From Sutterella parvirubra YIT 11816 (GTDB lineage: Bacteria; Pseudomonadota; Gammaproteobacteria; Burkholderiales; Burkholderiaceae_F), in assembly GCF_000250875.1 (NCBI RefSeq), contig NZ_JH604937.1:3480-20981 (forward strand): 17,502 nt of DNA. Reading direction: 5' to 3'. This document shows positions 1-7,129 of the stretch, one piece after another. How positions within the stretch are numbered: position 1 is the first letter of the stretch; the number at the start of each line of letters is the position of its first letter. The position numbers and the translations under genes were made by a program. The notes beneath the pieces are model-generated. The model did not search any database. It was not told where the DNA came from and was given only the letters and a program-made list of their open reading frames with translations.

Positions 1-1218
1 CGTCTCGCGGCGGCCGGGGGATGACGCCGCAACGAGCGTGCGCAGGCCCTTCGCGCGGGCGAGCTCAACGCGCTCCGCGAGCCGCGTCACGGGGTTTTCG
101 AGTTTGCGTTCAATGAGGGGCCCGGTGAGGAGCGCCGCGCCTTCGCCGTCGTCCGTGCGTTCCACCGTGAAGCGCGGGAACTTCTGAAGGCTCACGAAGA
201 AGTCGTCCGCGGGCTGCCAGATCGCCTTGGGCGGGAGCGCCGGGCGCGAGAGGTCCGCGTAGCGGAGCTTCGCGCGGGATTCGGTGTCCTTCTCGAACCC
301 CTGAAGGACGTCGGTGATGTTCCCAAAGAGCACCACGCAGGTGGAGTCGTCCAGATAGTCGGCGAGCACCGCCGTCTCGTCGAAGAAGAGCGGCAGGTAG
401 TACTCGATCCCCGGCGCGAGGATGCCTTTCCCCGCATCGTCGTAGACGGAGGACTTCTTCGGGTCGCCGGGGAAGGTCGTGCGCCAACGGAGCCGGAAGG
501 CGGCCAGCGCGTCCGCGTTGCTCGGGAATTCGTGCCCGGGGAGAAGCCGGATTTCGTTCACCTTCTCGGACGAGCGCTGCGTCTCGACGTCGAACCAGCG
601 GATCGTGTCGATCTCGTCGTCCATGAAGTCGAGACGGAAGGGGCGCTCGGACCCCATCGGGAAGACGTCGACGATCCCGCCCCGCACCGCGAACTCACCC
701 GCGGCCAGAACCTCGCGCACGTGGGCGTAGCCCGCGGCGGCGAGGTTCGACTTCAGTTTGTCGATCGAGATCTCGTCCCCGGTCTTCAAAAGGAACGTGT
801 TCGCGCCCACCCAGGAGACGGGGGCGAGCCGCTGCGCGGCGGTGACGGCCGAAGTGACCAGCATGTCGCAGCCCGCTTTGGGGTGCGTGAGCCGCCAGAG
901 GGTCTCGAGGCGCTCCGAGACCAAGTCTTCCTGGGGCGAGAGCATGTCGTAGGGGAGCGTCTCCCAGTCGGGGAGAAGCCGCACGTCGGCTTCAGACCCC
1001 ACCAGCCACCGCACCTCGTGCGTCAACCTCACGGCGTCCGCCGCATCCGCGCAGACGACGAGGACGCGGCGCTTCTCCGTCTTCGCGCCCCGCACGAAGT
1101 TCGCCAACGCCAACGCGTCCCCCGCGGCGCGGGAGAGCTGCGCGCGGCGCTTGGTGCCCGGCGGATAGCGGAGCAGATCGTCTTCGAAGATGCGGAGCGT
1201 GCGGAGGTCTTGGGGCAT
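1..1218 (-). CDS. mfd: Transcription-repair coupling factor Mfd, N-terminal part (cut by window edge)
   Basis: Mfd is a DNA translocase that removes RNA polymerase stalled at lesions and recruits UvrA for transcription-coupled nucleotide excision repair. The frame stays open from an ATG at 1216-1218 to base 1, giving 406 codons; the family is usually about 1150 residues, so the UvrA-contact, polymerase-binding and helicase domains lie to the left of the window. The visible part is the UvrB-homology module. It shows the block LPDWETLPYDMLSPQEDLVS (about residues 80-100), then GEFAVRGGIVDVFPMGS, then RLDFMDDEIDTIRWFDVETQ, then GILAPGIEYYLPLFF. These match the order and wording of E. coli Mfd as I remember it. 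The start is supported by AGGA about 8 bases upstream and by the conserved N-terminal MPQ...LR layout. The gene is divergent from brnQ across 184 bp. No frameshift is seen. Confidence 0.96.
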   Translation of the reverse strand, partial: MPQDLRTLRIFEDDLLRYPPGTKRRAQLSRAAGDALALANFVRGAKTEKRRVLVVCADAADAVRLTHEVRWLVGSEADVRLLPDWETLPYDMLSPQEDLVSERLETLWRLTHPKAGCDMLVTSAVTAAQRLAPVSWVGANTFLLKTGDEISIDKLKSNLAAAGYAHVREVLAAGEFAVRGGIVDVFPMGSERPFRLDFMDDEIDTIRWFDVETQRSSEKVNEIRLLPGHEFPSNADALAAFRLRWRTTFPGDPKKSSVYDDAGKGILAPGIEYYLPLFFDETAVLADYLDDSTCVVLFGNITDVLQGFEKDTESRAKLRYADLSRPALPPKAIWQPADDFFVSLQKFPRFTVERTDDGEGAALLTGPLIERKLENPVTRLAERVELARAKGLRTLVAASSPGRRET

Positions 1219-1402
1219 GACGGAATTCCTGAATGGATGCGCCATTGTGCCACGCAGAGAGGAACGCTTTGCGCCCCCGCCGGAATCGTTGCGGAAAGGC
1301 CGCAGTTTTCGCCCCCGACCTTCGGAGGATGGACACATTGAACCGTCGCCTTCGGGGACGTGGCAGAATGGACTTCTTTTCACCTTAGGATAAAACCCTG
1401 AC

Positions 1403-2773
1403 ATGACCGGCCTCCCCTTCAAGAACCGGCTCCTCGTGGGGCTCACGCTTTTTTCGATGTTCTTCGGCGCGGGGAATCTGATCTTCCCGCCCTTTCTCGG
1501 CGCGCAGGCGGGTGAGGCCACCTGGTGGGCGATGGCCGGGTTCGTCGTCACGGCCGTGGGTTTTCCGATTTTGGGCGTGATGGCCGTGGCGGAGTCGGGG
1601 GGCCTCAAAACCCTCGCGGGCCGCGTGCATCCGGTCTTTGCGTTCGTCTTCACGCTGCTGATCTACGTCTCGATCGGCCCGGCGCTGGCGATCCCGCGCA
1701 CGGCGGGGACGTCCTTTGAGATGGTGCTGCGCCCCGTGTTGGACGCGAACGGTCTTTTGGACGCCAAGATCGCCGGCTTCGGGATGTTGGACGCCGCGCA
1801 GGCGCTCTACGCGGTGCTCTTCTTCGCGCTCGCCGCCTGGGTCGCGATGACCCCTGAAAAGCTCACGCAGCGTCTCGGCAAATTCCTCTCGCCCGCGCTG
1901 ATCACCTTGATCGGCGCGCTCTTCATCGGCGTGCTCCTCTCGCCCCTCGGTCTCTACGGTGAGGCGCAGTCGGCCTACGCGACCGGCGCCTTCGCGCGCG
2001 GCTTCATCGAGGGCTACCAGACGATGGACACGATCGCCGCGTTGAATTTCGGCATCATCATCGCGATGAACATCCGCGCGATGGGCGTCACGAGCGAGAA
2101 GGCGGTGATTTCGGAAACCGTGAAGGCGGGCGCCATCGCGGCCCTCGTCTTCTGCGTGATCTATGGCGCCTTGGCGCACATCGGCGCGGAAGCGGGCGGG
2201 GCCTTCGCCGGGATGGAAAACGGCGCGCAGACCTTGACCCACGCCGCCGGGGCGGTCTTCGGGCCCGCGGGTCCGGTGCTGATGGGCCTGATCTTCTTCA
2301 TCGCGTGCTTGAACACCTGCGTGGGCCTGCTTTCGTGCTGCTCCGACTACTTCCGCACGATCATCCCGGGCCCGGGCTACCGCGGCTGGGTGGTGATCTT
2401 CGCCCTCATCAGCGCGGTGGTCGCGAACGCCGGGCTGACGACGATCCTGAAGTTCTCGATTCCGGTTCTGGTCGCGATCTACCCGGCGGCGATCGTGCTG
2501 ATCGTGTTGTCGCTCCTCACGCTCGGGTTCGACGCCGTGCGTCACCGTCCGGCGGTCTACCCGGTGACGGTGGCGGTGACGGGCGTCGTCTCGGTCGCGT
2601 CGGCCCTCGCTTCCTGCGGGCTCCTTCCTGAAGCGCTCGCCTCGGCGCAGCGGTCGCTCCCCTTGGCGGACGTCGGGCTCGAATGGATCATCCCGGCCGC
2701 GGCGGCGTTTGCGCTCGCGATGCTGACGAAGAAGCGCGCGCCGGTGATGCGCACGACGGAGGAGGCCGCGTAA
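1403..2773 (+). CDS. brnQ: Branched-chain amino acid transport system II carrier protein BrnQ
   Basis: This is an inner-membrane cation-coupled importer of leucine, isoleucine and valine of the LIVCS (BrnQ) family. The 456-residue length is close to the E. coli protein (about 439). The N-terminus KNRLLVGLTLFSMFFGAGNL followed by IFPPFLG is the family signature, and YVSIGPALAIPRTAGTSFEM a little later is equally diagnostic. About twelve hydrophobic segments alternate with short loops along the whole length, as expected for a 12-helix carrier. The central NFGIIIAMNIRAMGVTSEKAV and LSCCSDYF stretches are also typical. The ATG at 1403 has TAGGA about 11 bases upstream. The gene is a single transcription unit, divergent from mfd and followed by a hairpin terminator at 2921. 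No regulator is encoded beside it. I see nothing truncated. Confidence 0.96.
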   Translation: MTGLPFKNRLLVGLTLFSMFFGAGNLIFPPFLGAQAGEATWWAMAGFVVTAVGFPILGVMAVAESGGLKTLAGRVHPVFAFVFTLLIYVSIGPALAIPRTAGTSFEMVLRPVLDANGLLDAKIAGFGMLDAAQALYAVLFFALAAWVAMTPEKLTQRLGKFLSPALITLIGALFIGVLLSPLGLYGEAQSAYATGAFARGFIEGYQTMDTIAALNFGIIIAMNIRAMGVTSEKAVISETVKAGAIAALVFCVIYGALAHIGAEAGGAFAGMENGAQTLTHAAGAVFGPAGPVLMGLIFFIACLNTCVGLLSCCSDYFRTIIPGPGYRGWVVIFALISAVVANAGLTTILKFSIPVLVAIYPAAIVLIVLSLLTLGFDAVRHRPAVYPVTVAVTGVVSVASALASCGLLPEALASAQRSLPLADVGLEWIIPAAAAFALAMLTKKRAPVMRTTEEAA

Positions 2774-2920
2774 GGCGGCGCAAGGCTCTGCCGGATTTTT
2801 CATGAAAGAAGCAAGGTTACTGCTGTCTTTCATCATAGAGGGTGAAGCCTGTCCGGCTTCATCTTCATTTCTGTCCAGAGGTCTGCAAAGACCGTTGCTG
2901 CGGAAACGGAACAAGAAAAA

Positions 2921-2954
2921 GGGCATCGTCCGGCGTGGGCGGTGCCCATTTTTT
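2921..2954 (+). terminator. Intrinsic terminator after brnQ, possibly bidirectional
   Basis: GGGCATCG (2921-2928) pairs with CGGTGCCC (2940-2947), an 8-bp stem with one G-T wobble and an 11-base loop. An A then T6 (2949-2954) follows on the plus strand. The upstream side carries A5 (2916-2920), so the minus strand would also read as hairpin plus T5. The element could therefore also stop transcripts of the ATPase gene that ends at 3031. Confidence 0.8.
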
Positions 2955-2968
2955 GACGGTGTGCCTAA

Positions 2969-3006
2969 AAAGTATAATTAAAAATACTATAATAAATTAT
3001 ACATTT
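2969..3006. repeat. Left 38-bp AT-rich palindromic repeat flanking the ATPase gene
   Basis: This 38-base AT-only-like patch contains an 8-bp perfect inverted repeat, GTATAATT (2972-2979) and AATTATAC (2995-3002), with a 15-base spacer carrying ATACTAT. Its outer flanks AAA...ATTT are shared with a second copy at 4553-4590 of exactly the same length. The surrounding sequence is GC-rich, so two matched AT patches around one gene are unlikely to be chance. This copy lies about 25 bases beyond the stop codon of the ATPase gene. Confidence 0.75.
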
Positions 3007-3030
3007 TAGGTTGAGTGATTCGACTCAAAC

Positions 3031-4515
3031 TCACCAAAGTTCCTCATCGTCGTCCCCCATTTCGTTCACGGCTTCGATCATCTCCAAGAACGTCACGAGA
3101 TGAACGTTCCCCATCTCTTTCGCCTTTTGACGACAAGCGTCGGTGAAGCCGGACTTTGAAAAAATGAAGAGATGCCGGTTCTCGTAGCGGAATTGCGAGC
3201 GGCTCAATTCATCAAGCTTCTCAAGGACGGAGACGGGGACGAGCTCATTCTTCCACTTGCACTCGGCAAAGAGCGCCGTGTTCTTGTCTTCGGCGCCGAT
3301 GATGTCAATCTCGGCCTCCGTGCTCCGGGGAGTTTTGTCATCAGAGGCCTCGATGGGGTTCGTCGGTTTTTCCTTCGGCAGGGAGATCTTTCCCCACCAA
3401 CGATCCAGGTCCGTGAAAGCGACGGGGCAACGGCCGGCCCTTTGAAGACGTTGGAGGTAGTCCCGGCAGATGTCTTCGAAAACGGGGCCCATGTAAGTGG
3501 GAAGTTGTGCTTCCGCCGCCTTCAGAATGGTCCTGCCGTTTTTCAGCATGATTTGGGAGGAGCCTTGGTTTATGAAGGTGAACCAGAATCGGAACATGTT
3601 GTCGGCAATGCGATACTGCGTCTTTTTGCTGTTCGATTTTTCGCCGTGAGCGGTTTCCTTGCGGATGATGCCCAACGTGATCAGCGTGTCGATATGCGGC
3701 ATGATGGCTCCGGGCTGCGTGTCCAAAGCATTGGCGAGTTCCGAAAGGCGGACGCCTCCATTCGCGAGATTGACCAGGAGGTCATAGTACGTTTTGACGG
3801 AACGGACTTCCTGACGCAGGAACGTCATCGGCTCATCAAAGAAGAAGCCGAGGGGACGGAACCATTCGCGGTAAAGGTTGACGCGCAGGCTTTTCGAGGG
3901 TTGAAATTGCTCGAGATAGAGGGGCGTTCCTCCCGTGGTGCCGTAAATGACGGCGGCGTCGAAGGGATCGAACCCCTTCAGCATCTCAAGCGACTCGAAA
4001 AAGTCGAAGGGTTCGATGCGCAGCTGTCCCGTGCGGCGACCGTAGAGTGGTGAGCGGTAGGCGAGCACCTTGTCCGTCATGTAGGAGATGGAAGAGCCGC
4101 AGAGAATCAGCATGAGGTTCGAGCCGTGTTTGTTCAGGTCGATTTGACGCTGAAGCACGGAGAGGAGAGTTTCGTCCCCACGCGCCGCATACGGAAACTC
4201 ATCCAGGACGAACACGAGCCGCTCATTGAGGCTCTTTTTGAAGACGTAGATCAGCGCATCTTCATAGTTCTGGAAGGCAGGGCCTTCGGTCTCACCAAGC
4301 CCGGTGAATATGGCGCCGGAGAGGACTTTGAGATTGGTCTTCACTCCGCCTTCAGCACTCATGAAGTAGATGGAGCGCTTATCTTTGATGAATTCCTGTA
4401 TGAGCGTGCTTTTGCCGACTCGTCGGCGCCCATAGACAACGATGAGTTGGAAGCCCGGTTTCTCGTAGATGTCCTCGAGTCCCTCAAGTTCAAATTTACG
4501 GCCGAAAAACTGCAT
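3031..4515 (-). CDS. AAA-type ATPase (ATPase_2/archaeal type) with winged helix and C-terminal DUF234 nuclease-like domain
   Basis: The encoded protein has 494 residues. Residues 1-200 are a P-loop ATPase. FFGRKFELEGLE opens the domain, Walker A is GRRRVGKST (29-37), and Walker B is LVFVLDEF with D105-E106. A winged-helix-like stretch follows near 250-310 (LSELANALDTQPGAIMPHID). The C-terminus matches the DUF234 layout VFEDICRDYLQR... and contains EIDIIG (D404) and FAECKWK (E418, K420), a D...ExK arrangement of the PD-(D/E)XK nuclease fold. I chose the ATG at 4513-4515, with CAGGA about 8 bases upstream, because the family begins at FFGRE/K. A longer reading to 4707 would translate the AT-rich repeat into an implausible leader. 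The cellular role of this family is not established, and defence, plasmid maintenance or DNA repair are only guesses. Base composition is visibly less GC-rich than the neighbours, and palindromic repeats bracket the gene, which suggests transfer. Confidence 0.88.
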   Translation of the reverse strand: MQFFGRKFELEGLEDIYEKPGFQLIVVYGRRRVGKSTLIQEFIKDKRSIYFMSAEGGVKTNLKVLSGAIFTGLGETEGPAFQNYEDALIYVFKKSLNERLVFVLDEFPYAARGDETLLSVLQRQIDLNKHGSNLMLILCGSSISYMTDKVLAYRSPLYGRRTGQLRIEPFDFFESLEMLKGFDPFDAAVIYGTTGGTPLYLEQFQPSKSLRVNLYREWFRPLGFFFDEPMTFLRQEVRSVKTYYDLLVNLANGGVRLSELANALDTQPGAIMPHIDTLITLGIIRKETAHGEKSNSKKTQYRIADNMFRFWFTFINQGSSQIMLKNGRTILKAAEAQLPTYMGPVFEDICRDYLQRLQRAGRCPVAFTDLDRWWGKISLPKEKPTNPIEASDDKTPRSTEAEIDIIGAEDKNTALFAECKWKNELVPVSVLEKLDELSRSQFRYENRHLFIFSKSGFTDACRQKAKEMGNVHLVTFLEMIEAVNEMGDDDEELW

Positions 4516-4552
4516 GGAGGTCGTCCTGTCGAAAGGTCTCTGCCAAGGATGG

Positions 4553-4590
4553 AAAGTATAATAGTTTATAGTATATCGTATTATACATTT
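4553..4590. repeat. Right 38-bp AT-rich palindromic repeat, also the likely promoter/operator of the ATPase gene
   Basis: This is the second copy of the 38-base flank. It contains GTATAATA (4556-4563) and TATTATAC (4579-4586), a perfect 8-bp inverted repeat with a 15-base spacer carrying ATAGTAT. It sits 37 bases upstream of the ATPase start codon. On the minus strand it offers several -10-like hexamers, including TATACT at 4560-4555. No convincing -35 hexamer was found. Both the spacing and the palindrome would suit an autoregulated promoter. This is inference. Confidence 0.65.
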
Positions 4591-4879
4591 CGTGCTCCAC
4601 ATCTTGCGGGCAAGCGCGGGGTGGTCCGGCTGAGTGCGCATCCCGCAAATCGTAACGTTTTCGGCCTCGAACACCTCTCGAGATCTACGGACGAAATGCG
4701 CCTTCACACCTCATCGCTTCCGATGCGGTGCGCCGGAGAAAATCATCGAACCCGGGCGGCGCGGAAGCGTCGCATTTTTCTGTCCCTACCAAAAATAGGG
4801 GAATTCGTCCGAGAAGCCCGCCGAGGGCGGCACGTGCGGCGTAGGATTGGCGGAAGATCATCCGTTTCCGACGTGCGCC

Positions 4880-5332
4880 ATGCTGAGAGACTATCGATGC
4901 CACCGCTACGCCACACGGATCATGGAGATCGCGCGCGTTCTGCACGTTGCGGAGAGCGTTGAGACGAGTCTCGCGAGGCAGATCGCCCAAGACTACATGA
5001 GCCGTACGGCCCCGACGCCGGGCGAGTGCTTCGCCCGGCCCGACCACATCCCCGCCGTGCTGACCTCGACGATGGGGCCGGCCCCGCTTTCCGTATGGGA
5101 GGAGGACGAGACGCTCGCGAAGGATCTGCTCGACCGCCTGGGCGTCGCCCCGACGATGGAGATGGGGATGGCGCTCTACACCGCCACGCTCTGCCGCCAC
5201 GCCGGGATGTCCGACTGCGAGGAGAGCAGGGTGGCGCAGCGCCGGGCGCTTCCCGACGGGAAGAGTCTCGGGGACCTCTTGGTGGGGTTCGTCGAGGACG
5301 AGGATCCTCTGGAAGTCGTCGCGCAGGCGTGA
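4880..5332 (+). CDS. Small protein of unknown function with a RelB/DinJ-like stretch
   Basis: I do not recognise this gene with certainty. Codon third positions are strongly G/C from about 4922 onward in this frame, as in neighbouring real genes, while overlapping minus frames give low-complexity Arg/His-rich text. The start is unclear: TTG 4847, ATG 4880 and ATG 4922 are all in frame and none has a good Shine-Dalgarno. I list the ATG at 4880 (150 residues). The C-terminal half reads WEEDETLAKDLLDRLGVAPT followed by MEMGMALYTATLCRHAGM. This resembles the D-x-L-x-x-x-A-x-x-x-L-x-x-L-G-x-x-x-x-x-A-x-x-L core of RelB/DinJ ribbon-helix-helix antitoxins, but no toxin gene follows. The protein is acidic at its end (VEDEDPLEVVAQA). 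It has no signal peptide or membrane segment. The gene stands alone between the ATPase gene (divergent) and a bidirectional terminator. The 289 bases before it (4591-4879) hold nothing I can name. Confidence 0.55.
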   Translation: MLRDYRCHRYATRIMEIARVLHVAESVETSLARQIAQDYMSRTAPTPGECFARPDHIPAVLTSTMGPAPLSVWEEDETLAKDLLDRLGVAPTMEMGMALYTATLCRHAGMSDCEESRVAQRRALPDGKSLGDLLVGFVEDEDPLEVVAQA

Positions 5333-5393
5333 AGCCTTGCGGAACGGACGCCTGAACCATTCCAGCGGTTGGCGCGTCGCAGCGTCGGAACGT

Positions 5394-5430
5394 AAAAAAG
5401 CCGGAAGCCCTTGCGGGCCCCGGCTTTTTT
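5394..5430. terminator. Bidirectional intrinsic terminator between convergent genes
   Basis: AAAAAAGCCGG (5394-5404) pairs perfectly with CCGGCTTTTTT (5420-5430). Inside it, GCCC (5407-5410) pairs with GGGC (5415-5418) around a TTGC loop. A-run and T-run arms make it active in both directions. It closes the plus-strand small gene ending at 5332 and the minus-strand fadL-type gene ending at 5456. Confidence 0.9.
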
Positions 5431-5455
5431 GATCTTTCAGGCTTGTTGACGCGGA

Positions 5456-6787
5456 TTAGAACGCGTACTGGGCCTGAACGCCGATCAGGTAGGCGTCGAG
5501 ACGGCGGAAGCGGCCGATCTTTTCACCCGTGTCCTTCGCGTAGAGGTTGCGTTCGCCCACGCCGTGGAGGTGCGCGAAGGCGACGTCCGTCTGGAACTGC
5601 TTCGACCACTTGAAGGACGAACCCACGGCGAACCACCAACGGTTGGCGTCCGGAATGATCGCCGTACGGGTTCCGGCACGGGCGATCGGGCTCGTTTCGT
5701 AGGCGACGCCGCCGCGAAGGGTCCAGAAGTCGTTCACGCGGAGGTCGGCGCCGAGCGAACCCATGTAGGTGTCGCGCCAGTCGTTCGTGATGTGAGACAT
5801 GCCGTAGGCGACCTTTTTGAGGACCTGGGCCATGTTGGTCTGACCAGCCTGAATCAGGCCGTTGCCGATGACGCCGAGCTGAGCGTCAAGGCCGGAGGAC
5901 TCAATGTTGAGCTGCTTGAAGCTCGACCAGTCGGTCCAGCGGAAGGTGGCGTAGAGGCTCAACATGTCGTTCACGTCCCAGGCGGCGGTCGCCATCGCCC
6001 AGGCCGGCGCGGACATTTCGACGGAGCCGTCGTACTTGCCGTTCATCGCCTGAAGAGCGGTCTGCCCCGACGTCACGCCGGCGCCCGAAACCTTGAGGTC
6101 GCCTTCGGCGGTGTGGCGGACTTCGGAGCGGTAGGAGACGCCGAAGCGGAGGTTGTCCAAGGGCATCCACATCGCGCCGATGTTCCAACCCCAGGCCCAG
6201 GTGTCGACCTCGAGTTCGCCGCGGATGCTGTCACCCAGGGTGGGCACGTCGGCGCCGATGCCGAGCGTCGCGTCCGCGTACTGGAGCGACACGCCCGCGC
6301 CGATCGAGAAGCGGTCCGTGAGCTTCCAGGCGACGTTCGGGTTGAAGTCGATCACCATGATCTCAGCGTCCGTGCCGTGATCCTTGCGGGCCCAGTTCTT
6401 GGAGTATTCGGTCGCCATGCCGAAGGGAACCGTGATGCCCAGACCGACCCAGGTCGTGTCGTTGATCTGGTGCGTCATGAAGCCGTGCGGAACGAACTGC
6501 TCGGAACCACGACCGTTCTGGTCGTTGCCGGGCTTCTTGTCGGCGTAGTCGAGGTTGAGGCCGACCAGAACGCCGCCCCCCTGAACCTTCGTGCCCTTGT
6601 GGAGGACCATCGTGGCCGGGTTGTAGTAGACGCCCGAAATGTCGGTGCCGTCGACGCCGACGCCGGCGTAGGCGCGCCCGAGCGCGAGCGCGGACTGTTC
6701 GGTGAGCTGGAAGCCCGCGGCGTGGGCGGTGCCGGCGACGGCGGAGAGCGCGGCCGCGATGGCGGCGGCGAGTTTGACGTTCTTCAC
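5456..6787 (-). CDS. FadL/OmpP1/TodX-family outer-membrane hydrophobic-compound transporter, copy 1
   Basis: FadL-type proteins are 14-stranded beta-barrels that carry long-chain fatty acids or other hydrophobic compounds through the outer membrane. The 443-residue product starts with a signal peptide (KNVKLAAAIAAALSAVAGTAHA, cleavage about residue 23). The mature start is AGFQLTEQSALALGRAYAG, the plug region typical of the family. YYNPATM and PNVAWKLTDRFSIGAGVSLQ follow, and the C-terminus is QYAF with the terminal Phe expected for barrel assembly. Translation starts at GTG 6787. This start is fixed by its alignment with copy 2, although its Shine-Dalgarno is weak. A sigma-70-like promoter lies at 6885-6912, leaving a leader of about 90 bases. 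The gene lies downstream of copy 2 on the same strand, but a terminator at 7037-7067 separates them, so they appear to be separate units. The substrate cannot be told from sequence. Confidence 0.93.
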   Translation of the reverse strand: MKNVKLAAAIAAALSAVAGTAHAAGFQLTEQSALALGRAYAGVGVDGTDISGVYYNPATMVLHKGTKVQGGGVLVGLNLDYADKKPGNDQNGRGSEQFVPHGFMTHQINDTTWVGLGITVPFGMATEYSKNWARKDHGTDAEIMVIDFNPNVAWKLTDRFSIGAGVSLQYADATLGIGADVPTLGDSIRGELEVDTWAWGWNIGAMWMPLDNLRFGVSYRSEVRHTAEGDLKVSGAGVTSGQTALQAMNGKYDGSVEMSAPAWAMATAAWDVNDMLSLYATFRWTDWSSFKQLNIESSGLDAQLGVIGNGLIQAGQTNMAQVLKKVAYGMSHITNDWRDTYMGSLGADLRVNDFWTLRGGVAYETSPIARAGTRTAIIPDANRWWFAVGSSFKWSKQFQTDVAFAHLHGVGERNLYAKDTGEKIGRFRRLDAYLIGVQAQYAF

Positions 6788-6884
6788 GGTTTCTTTGTCC
6801 GGTAGGTTGGAGAGTCTTGTGGATGGCGCTCGACGGAAGAGGAATTTCCGGATCGCCCGACACCAGAGGTGTTCAAAGCCGCGA

Positions 6885-6912
6885 AGTATAGGGAGTAACG
6901 CTTAAGGGTCAA
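6885..6912 (-). promoter_or_regulatory. Sigma-70-like promoter of fadL-type copy 1
   Basis: Read on the minus strand, TTGACC (6912-6907) and TATACT (6890-6885) are separated by 16 bases. Each matches the consensus hexamer at five of six positions. The predicted start of transcription is near 6878, about 90 bases before the GTG at 6787. The remainder of the 6788-7129 gap holds the copy 2 terminator and a weak GATGA...TCATC dyad (6938-6961) upstream of the -35. Confidence 0.7.
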
Positions 6913-7036
6913 GTCTCAAGCGAGCGTCGGCCGAACGGATGATCACGCATGTACGCTCATCATTCGTGTCTTAGGTAAAAGCTTGTATACGTCTTCTATG
7001 GTGAATGCTGAGCGGCGAATGGTTCTTCAGACCATG

Positions 7037-7067
7037 AAAAAGGATGAGGCCGTGAGGCCTCATCCTT
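7037..7067 (-). terminator. Intrinsic terminator of fadL-type copy 2
   Basis: AAGGATGAGGCC (7040-7051) pairs perfectly over 12 bp with GGCCTCATCCTT (7056-7067) around a GTGA tetraloop. On the minus strand the stem is followed by a T-run (7041-7037). It lies about 60 bases beyond the stop codon of copy 2. Confidence 0.9.
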
Positions 7068-7129
7068 GGTGTGGGTTTGGCGTGATGAGGGTGCCGACGA
7101 AGGGTCGTCGCCACCGCAGCGAACCAAGG

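Noticed and set aside
532..1341. 269-residue plus-strand reading frame antisense to mfd
   Set aside because: Its text is rich in Arg, Gly, His and Asp with no family resemblance, while the opposite strand reads as clear Mfd.
1219..1402. brnQ promoter with TTGAAC at 1338-1343 and CAGAAT at 1364-1369
   Set aside because: The spacing is 20 bases and the -10 match is only four of six, so I could not support it as a feature.
1385..2926. 513-residue minus-strand frame opposite brnQ
   Set aside because: Arg/His/Asp/Glu low-complexity shadow of a GC-rich gene; BrnQ on the plus strand is unambiguous.
4516..4707. N-terminal extension of the ATPase gene to 4707
   Set aside because: It would place the AT-rich palindrome inside the protein. 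The family begins near FFGRK, and a Shine-Dalgarno precedes the ATG at 4515.
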